Shown piece by piece: positions 5,657-10,236 of a stretch of 10,236 bases of DNA (positions within the stretch are counted from its first letter, which is position 1; every line of letters begins with the position of its first letter). The DNA lies in assembly GCA_004553715.1 (NCBI GenBank), contig SFKP01000044.1:1-10236 (forward strand), written 5' to 3'. The notes under the pieces were generated by a model that searched no databases, was not told the origin of the DNA, and saw only the letters and a program-made list of their open reading frames with translations. The stretch comes from Clostridiales bacterium. GTDB lineage: Bacteria > Bacillota > Clostridia > TANB77 > CAG-508. A program made the position numbers and the translations under genes.

Positions 5657-7072
5657 ATGAGTAACAAAAGCCCGTTCCATGCAGACATTATGTCTCTTCA
5701 CCAAGAAGTAACCGGGTCATGTACACTTGTTACTGTCCGGTTTCCTAACGAGGGAAAAATAAAATTTATCGTAGACTGTGGTATGTTTCAAGAACAGATT
5801 TATGAGGAGCGTAATTCTGTTATTCCGTTTGACGTGGACGACATTGAATTTTGTATGACTACGCATGTTCATGTTGACCACATTGGGAGGTTGCCCCTTT
5901 TGGTAAGAAAAGGCTTTTTTAATCCAATTTATGCAACGACGGATACTTGTAACTTGCTACCACATGCGTTGGCTGACAGTTGCAGAATTATAAATTCTGA
6001 TGCGAAAAGCAAAAAAATATCTGCTTTATATCAAGAAGATGATGTAGAGTGCACATTGAAGCTTTTGAGGCCTTGCGAATATGACAAAACTGTTCAAGTT
6101 CATAAGAACATAAGAACAACATTTTTTAGAAACGCGCATATACCGGGTGCAGCACTTATTTTAATTCAAATTAGTTATCCTGAACATAAAGATATAAATC
6201 TTTTGTTTACAGGTGACTACAACGAAAACAATATGTTTCTGGAAAAATCAATCCTTCCAGAATGGGTTCTTGAATTACCTATAACGATAATTCAAGAATC
6301 TACATATGGAGATATGGATTCGACAGAAATTCATAAGTGCTTTAATGAAAATGTTGTGTCATGCTTAAATGAAAATGGTACCGTAATAATACCAGTATTT
6401 TCTTTAGGCAGATCACAGGAAATCCTTTATATTTTAAAGAAAATGCAAGTTGAAGGTGAAATTTCAATTGATGTACCGATCTATTTTGATGGTAAATTAG
6501 CTTTTACCTATACAAAAATGTTCGAAACGGGGAAAATAGGTATCAGACCGGAGATGATGGACTTTTTCCCAGAGAATATGTTTTATGTAAGCAAGGATTT
6601 AAGAAAAGTGCTTTTGAATAGCGAAGAAGAGAAAATTATTGTCTCTACTTCTGGGATGGGTTCATATGGGCCTGTACAACTATATATTCAAAAGTATTTG
6701 CCGAGACAAAATGCCTTAATTCATTTCACTGGCTATGTCTCAGAAGGAACATTAGGTAGGAAATTAGCAGATGCTTCCAGTGGCACGATAGTTTCCGTAG
6801 GTGGATTACTAGCAGCTAAACGAGCAAAAGTATGCTATACTACTGAGTTCTCAGCCCATGCAAAATCAGATGAAATGATCAAATTTTTAAAACAGTTTAA
6901 AAATTTGAAATTGGTTTTGATAAATCATGGAGCTACAGAAACTAAAGAGATTTTTGCAAAACGAGTAATAGAACAGATATCACCTAAAGATGTTGGAATG
7001 CTTGGAGAAGAATATTTCTTTAGAGTAGATCCGTATGGGCTTGTAAAAACAGCACCGACAGTATTTAAATAA
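5657..7072 (+). CDS. Beta-CASP metallo-beta-lactamase RNA-processing nuclease (CPSF73/COG1236-like)
   Basis: The protein has 471 residues. It shows the whole metallo-beta-lactamase active site: VDCGMFQ (39-45), the metal motif THVHVDH (H70, H72, D74, H75), NAHIPGAA (H161) and TGDYNENN (D187). The beta-CASP elements are also present: ESTYG (E214, motif A), IPVFSLGRSQEILYIL, TSGMGSYGP, GYVSEGTLGR, FSAHAKSDE (H401, motif B) and INHG (H424, motif C). Such proteins are zinc-dependent RNA endo- or 5'-exonucleases related to eukaryotic CPSF73. It is not RNase J: it lacks that family's C-terminal region and is closer to the COG1236 'exonuclease involved in RNA processing' group. It is a single-gene unit between terminators. 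It uses cgt, cgg and ccg codons that are rare in adjacent genes, which hints at transfer. Its target RNA is unknown. Confidence 0.88.
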   Translation: MSNKSPFHADIMSLHQEVTGSCTLVTVRFPNEGKIKFIVDCGMFQEQIYEERNSVIPFDVDDIEFCMTTHVHVDHIGRLPLLVRKGFFNPIYATTDTCNLLPHALADSCRIINSDAKSKKISALYQEDDVECTLKLLRPCEYDKTVQVHKNIRTTFFRNAHIPGAALILIQISYPEHKDINLLFTGDYNENNMFLEKSILPEWVLELPITIIQESTYGDMDSTEIHKCFNENVVSCLNENGTVIIPVFSLGRSQEILYILKKMQVEGEISIDVPIYFDGKLAFTYTKMFETGKIGIRPEMMDFFPENMFYVSKDLRKVLLNSEEEKIIVSTSGMGSYGPVQLYIQKYLPRQNALIHFTGYVSEGTLGRKLADASSGTIVSVGGLLAAKRAKVCYTTEFSAHAKSDEMIKFLKQFKNLKLVLINHGATETKEIFAKRVIEQISPKDVGMLGEEYFFRVDPYGLVKTAPTVFK

Positions 7073-7078
7073 ACCTAA

Positions 7079-7098
7079 TTGTACTTGATAAAGTACAA
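7079..7098. repeat. Perfect 8-pair inverted repeat after the nuclease stop codon
   Basis: TTGTACTT (7079-7086), loop GATA, AAGTACAA (7091-7098). It begins six bases after the TAA, has no T-run, and precedes the real terminator. It might protect the mRNA 3' end or be a processing site. Confidence 0.55.
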
Positions 7099-7109
7099 AG
7101 TAAACAAAA

Positions 7110-7150
7110 AATAAAGTCGTTCTAGTTATTTTGAGCGGCTTTATTTTTTA
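7110..7150 (+). terminator. Rho-independent terminator of the nuclease gene
   Basis: AATAAAGTCGTTC (7110-7122) pairs with GAGCGGCTTTATT (7133-7145), 13 pairs including two G-T wobbles, with a 10-base loop. The T-rich run at 7144-7149 follows. Confidence 0.88.
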
Positions 7151-7251
7151 ATTTTGGAAAATATTTACAAAAAAATAAAGTTTCAAACCCAGTAATTATC
7201 ATAAAAATGTAATACAATTGTAATAAAAAATAAAAAATCGAGAGAAAAGTC

Positions 7252-7280
7252 TTTACAAATCCTTGTTTCCGTAATATAAT
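7252..7280 (+). promoter_or_regulatory. Sigma-A promoter of the sortase operon
   Basis: TTTACA (7252-7257, 5 of 6), 17 bases, then a perfect TATAAT (7275-7280). The bases next to the -35, ACAAATCCTTG (7255-7265), are identical to those in the rpmF promoter. A perfect 10-base palindrome, TACAATTGTA (7213-7222), lies 30 bases upstream of the -35 and could bind a dimeric regulator. Confidence 0.8.
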
Positions 7281-7295
7281 ATTAAAGTTAAAAAG

Positions 7296-7317
7296 TAAGA
7301 TTAATACTAGAATCTTA
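7296..7317 (+). promoter_or_regulatory. 5' leader hairpin of the sortase operon
   Basis: TAAGATT (7296-7302) and AATCTTA (7311-7317) form a 7-pair stem around an 8-base loop. The stem ends 13 bases before AGGGGG (7331-7336), the ribosome binding site. No T-run follows, so it is more likely an mRNA stabiliser or translation element than an attenuator. Confidence 0.45.
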
Positions 7318-7345
7318 TAAATATAATTTAAGGGGGACTTAAAAA

Positions 7346-8329
7346 ATGATTAAAACAAAATTAAAAGTAGTTTTAACAATTGCCATTTTAGCTTTAGCAG
7401 TTCTAATTATACCAGGAATTTGCTATGCAGAAGAAGGCACAAATGATGGTGTTGTAATTGTAAAAACATCAACAGATAGGTATTTAATTTATATTAAAGA
7501 TTACTTAGATGTAGATTTTAAATTTGCACTTTCAACAGATGGAACAGAAACACCTTCAATATTTACAAATTTTGCAGTAGATACAGTAGACGCACAAAAC
7601 CATATAGCATTTTCAGAAACTGGTACAGAAGAATATTTATGGGTAAAAGTCGGAGATGAAATCAAAATTTCAGGAAGAAAAATTGATTTAACAGACAATA
7701 TCACAATGGCAGAATTAGAAGGAATAGAAAATATATCTAAAACAATAGAAATTGAAATAGGAGTTTCAGACCCAGTAGAAACAATGATGAAAGATGAAGC
7801 TACAGGAGATGAATACAAAAAGACTGTAAAAGTTGGTACAGTAAAAATAATTACTCCAATATCAAATGGAAAATACCAATTAGTAAAAAGATTATCAAAC
7901 GAAAAAACAAATCAGTTTTTTGCACTTGCAGAATTAATTGAAAAGAACAATTTCACAGATAAATATGCAGTAATAAAAACAGCAAAAGAATTTACAGATT
8001 TAAAAGCAGAATTAAGAGATAGTTTATCTGATTGGAAAGATGTTGTAGACGCGACAGTTAAACAACCAGAAGACGCAGAAGATGGAGAACAATATATATT
8101 ATGGCTAAAAGAAGATGAAAGTACAGTAAATATAGCAATGGAGGATGTACATTTCTTAACATCAGTTAAAGAAGAAAGCATAGAAAAAATTACAGAAGAT
8201 GTAACAACATTACTTCCAAAAACTTATGATGATAATACTATATTATTTGCGTTTATAGCTGTAGTAATAGCAATTGTAGCAGTTGCAATAAGAATTTCTT
8301 TCTTAAAGAAGAAAGAGATGAGCAAATAA
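7346..8329 (+). CDS. Secreted cell-wall protein with LPKTY-type sorting signal
   Basis: This 327-residue protein has a signal peptide (about 1-28, cleavage likely after CYA in ICYAEE) and an acidic extracellular region of unknown family (about 29-288). It ends in a classical tripartite sorting signal: LPKTY (290-294), a hydrophobic stretch (about 299-315) and a basic tail (LKKKEMSK). Tyrosine in the fifth place instead of glycine suggests a dedicated enzyme, and a sortase gene overlaps the 3' end by one base (TAATG, 8327-8331). AGGGGG (7331-7336) precedes the ATG. The body is rich in beta-type sequence (YLWVKVGDEIKISGRKI; VKVGTVKIITP). I see no clear pilin motif, so a wall-linked surface protein is safer than pilin. 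Confidence 0.72.
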   Translation: MIKTKLKVVLTIAILALAVLIIPGICYAEEGTNDGVVIVKTSTDRYLIYIKDYLDVDFKFALSTDGTETPSIFTNFAVDTVDAQNHIAFSETGTEEYLWVKVGDEIKISGRKIDLTDNITMAELEGIENISKTIEIEIGVSDPVETMMKDEATGDEYKKTVKVGTVKIITPISNGKYQLVKRLSNEKTNQFFALAELIEKNNFTDKYAVIKTAKEFTDLKAELRDSLSDWKDVVDATVKQPEDAEDGEQYILWLKEDESTVNIAMEDVHFLTSVKEESIEKITEDVTTLLPKTYDDNTILFAFIAVVIAIVAVAIRISFLKKKEMSK

Positions 8330-8928
8330 TGAAAAAAATAACTATATATAGAATTATATTAATTATACTAATCATAGTAGCTGTAATCTTAGGAACTTTA
8401 GTCTTAAGAAAAAGACTAAAAAGCAATCAAGTAGAAAGCTTGGCAAAAGAAGTCCTAAGCCAAATTAAAAGTGGTGAAAGCATACAGACAGATACAATAG
8501 ATGTAATTAAAGAAATAGATGCAGAAATAGAAGGCTATAAAGTAATAGGAATTATAAATATTCCTAAGATAGATATAGAATATCCAATACTTGAGAAAAC
8601 AGAGACAAAAAGTTTAAATTTATCAATAACCAAATTCTGGGGGCAGAAAATAAACCAAAAAGGAAATGTAGTTTTAGCAGGGCACAACAATATAAACAAC
8701 AGATTTTTTGGTAAAATAAACAGACTAGAAATTGGAGATATTATAGAACTTACAGACAACCAAATGGTAACTATTCAATATAAAGTATTTACTAAATATA
8801 AAGTAGATCCAAATGACATAAGTATAATTAATGCAGATGATGAAAATACAAGAGAAGTAACATTAGTTACATGTACAAATGGCGCTAAGGAAAGACTTAT
8901 AGTAAAAGCTAGAGAAGTAAATATATAA
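8329..8928 (+). CDS. Sortase (class C/D-like transpeptidase)
   Basis: This 199-residue protein has an N-terminal membrane anchor (about 7-26) and a sortase domain (about 70-197). The three catalytic residues are visible: H119 in LAGHN, C182 in TLVTCTNG and R189 in KERLIVKAR. IGIINIPKIDIEYPIL is the usual first beta-strand. Sortases cut a sorting signal after Thr and join the protein to the wall or to another protein. The short length, single N-terminal anchor and TLVTC box resemble class D-type enzymes, but I cannot fix the class by eye. It lies between two surface-protein genes, overlaps the upstream one by one base, and is probably dedicated to them. The ribosome binding site is weak, consistent with translational coupling. 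Confidence 0.9.
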   Translation: MKKITIYRIILIILIIVAVILGTLVLRKRLKSNQVESLAKEVLSQIKSGESIQTDTIDVIKEIDAEIEGYKVIGIINIPKIDIEYPILEKTETKSLNLSITKFWGQKINQKGNVVLAGHNNINNRFFGKINRLEIGDIIELTDNQMVTIQYKVFTKYKVDPNDISIINADDENTREVTLVTCTNGAKERLIVKAREVNI

Positions 8929-8947
8929 AATATTTAGGAGGGTTAAA

Positions 8948-10236
8948 ATGAAAAAGAAATTTAGTACAAAAACTATTGTGATAAGTGCATTAATAGTAGT
9001 ACTTTTAGCAGTAGGTATTACTGGTACAGTAGTGTTCTTAAAAGATTCTGGTGAAGCAGAAGCTGCAATGGAAGAACAAGAAAATCTATTACCAGTGACA
9101 GGAAGAGATGACGAGACCGAAGGAAATAACGAGCAAGTAGAACCAAATGAAGAAACAGAAGGAGAGCAAGCAGGAAATCAAGAACAAAATGCAGAAGAAA
9201 CAGAAAATGAGGAAACTACAACAAACAATAACCAAGGAACAACAAACACAAATACAACAAATACAAACACAAATACAAATCAAGAAAATACAGAAACAGA
9301 ACTAATACCAACAGTTATTGGAACAAGAGAAAGAAAAATAGCAGAAGGCTTAATTAAAATACCTTCAATTGTATCAAACTTAGACATATTTAAACCAGAA
9401 ATATCTATAGAAAAAACAGCAACAAGAGTAAACGATGAAAAAATCAAACAAGTAGTAGCAGGAGATATAGTAGTATATACAATAAAAGTAGAAAATACAG
9501 GTAATTATAAGGCAAATAATTTAATAATAACAGATTTATTACCAGTAGAATTTGCTAAGCCAGAAGAGTCAGATAGCAATGTTACTATCGATAACGAAAC
9601 AAATCAAGTAATAATTAATGAATTACCAGCAGGAACAGCATTTACAATAGAAGCTGCATATGAAGTAACACAAGAAGATGTAGATAATTTTGAAAAAATA
9701 ACAAATACAGCAATAGTAAAATATGGTGAAGAAGAAAAAGAAGACGAAGATGATACAGTAGAAACATTAAGAAAAGAAGATTTTGAAATATATAAAACTG
9801 CAAAAATACAACCTAGAGAAGATGAAATAACACCAGAAAAAGCAGAAATAGGAGATAAAATATTATATACAATTACAGTAAAAAATACAGGAACAGTAAC
9901 ATTAAAAAATATATTAGTAGCAGATGAAATGCTAGAAATAGAAGAAGAAATAGATGTTTTAGAAGTAAATGAAACAAAAACATTGACAGAAACATATGAA
10001 GTAACTAAAACAGATATTGACAGAGCCCTTGAAAATGAAGGAATTATTACAAATATTGCAATAGCAACATATGCAAAAGAAGATGAAATAGTGTTAGAAA
10101 AAGAAGACGAAGCTAATGCTGAAATAAAAATGGAATACAACTACACAGTAGAATATTACTATGATGGAGAAAAAGATACAACAAAGACAGATACAATAGA
10201 AGCAACATATCAAGACGTAATAAGCACATACACAGA
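8948..10236 (+). CDS. Large DUF11-repeat surface protein with N-terminal anchor (3' end outside window)
   Basis: ATG 8948 follows AGGAGGG (8936-8942). The 429 visible residues stay open to the window edge. Layout: a basic N-terminus, a membrane helix (about 9-31), an LPVTG motif (48-52), an acidic Glu/Asn/Gln linker, a Thr/Asn low-complexity run (about 90-112), and a short link with IPSIVSNLDIFKP. A first DUF11/DUF7507-like domain (about 151-268) reads ISIEKTA, VVAGDIVVYTIKVENTG, NLIITDLLP and NTAIVKY. A second (about 275-395) reads IYKTAKI, IGDKILYTITVKNTG, LKNILVADE and NIAIATY. Near 400-429, YNYTVEYYYDGEKD begins a MucBP-like 'YYYDG' repeat common at the end of Firmicute wall proteins. This is a stalk-like adhesin. 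The C-terminal anchor, if any, lies beyond the window. No helix-breaking lesion or frameshift is seen. Confidence 0.8.
   Translation, partial: MKKKFSTKTIVISALIVVLLAVGITGTVVFLKDSGEAEAAMEEQENLLPVTGRDDETEGNNEQVEPNEETEGEQAGNQEQNAEETENEETTTNNNQGTTNTNTTNTNTNTNQENTETELIPTVIGTRERKIAEGLIKIPSIVSNLDIFKPEISIEKTATRVNDEKIKQVVAGDIVVYTIKVENTGNYKANNLIITDLLPVEFAKPEESDSNVTIDNETNQVIINELPAGTAFTIEAAYEVTQEDVDNFEKITNTAIVKYGEEEKEDEDDTVETLRKEDFEIYKTAKIQPREDEITPEKAEIGDKILYTITVKNTGTVTLKNILVADEMLEIEEEIDVLEVNETKTLTETYEVTKTDIDRALENEGIITNIAIATYAKEDEIVLEKEDEANAEIKMEYNYTVEYYYDGEKDTTKTDTIEATYQDVISTYT

Noticed and set aside
9183..9290. ACA/AAT-rich stretch as a microsatellite or CRISPR-like array
   Set aside because: It is irregular, stays in frame, and encodes the Thr/Asn linker; there are no spacer-repeat units.
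9604..10140. Long minus-strand open frame (178 codons) opposite the DUF11 protein
   Set aside because: It is very rich in Ser, Phe, Ile and Val, as expected for the antisense of A-rich Glu/Thr/Asn codons, has no ribosome binding site or known motif, and lies fully inside a well-supported gene.

Overview
The window looks like chromosomal DNA of a low-GC, Gram-positive Firmicute, probably an uncultured gut Clostridia-type organism. The reasons are the strong A-ending codon bias (aga, gga, aca, tta), the AGGAGG-type ribosome binding sites, the zinc-ribbon form of L32, and a sortase with surface proteins. TGA is read as stop. All supported genes lie on the + strand; I found no tRNA, rRNA, CRISPR array or transposase.

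Region 1 (1-4099) is the end of an exopolysaccharide/capsule locus. It holds the 3' end of an FrhB-type protein, an O-antigen ligase/Wzy-like membrane protein, a CpsC/Wzz chain-length regulator, a CpsD-type tyrosine autokinase and a CpsB-type PHP tyrosine phosphatase. Three of the four complete genes here (wzy-like, cpsD, cpsB) are broken, each by a different small lesion: an apparent 1-base loss, an apparent 1-base gain, and an apparent ~20-base deletion. Only the cpsC-like gene is intact. The module appears to be decaying or switched off, while every gene downstream is open.

Region 2 (4100-5431) holds a membrane-anchored, Pro/Glu-rich surface protein with two cadherin-like beta-sandwich domains, joined directly to the EPS operon. 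After it comes rpmF (L32) with its own strong promoter and intrinsic terminator.

Region 3 (5432-7150) is a single-gene cassette: a beta-CASP metallo-beta-lactamase RNA nuclease of the CPSF73/COG1236 type. It has its own promoter and terminator, codon choice unlike its neighbours, and an upstream spacer rich in hairpins and a short tandem repeat.

Region 4 (7150-10236) is a sortase operon: a secreted protein with a C-terminal LPKTY-type sorting signal, a class C/D-like sortase overlapping it by one base, and a large DUF11-repeat surface protein that runs off the window. That last protein has an N-terminal membrane anchor followed closely by an LPVTG motif, the reverse of the usual order. The rpmF and sortase-operon promoters share an 11-base element at the same position beside the -35 box.
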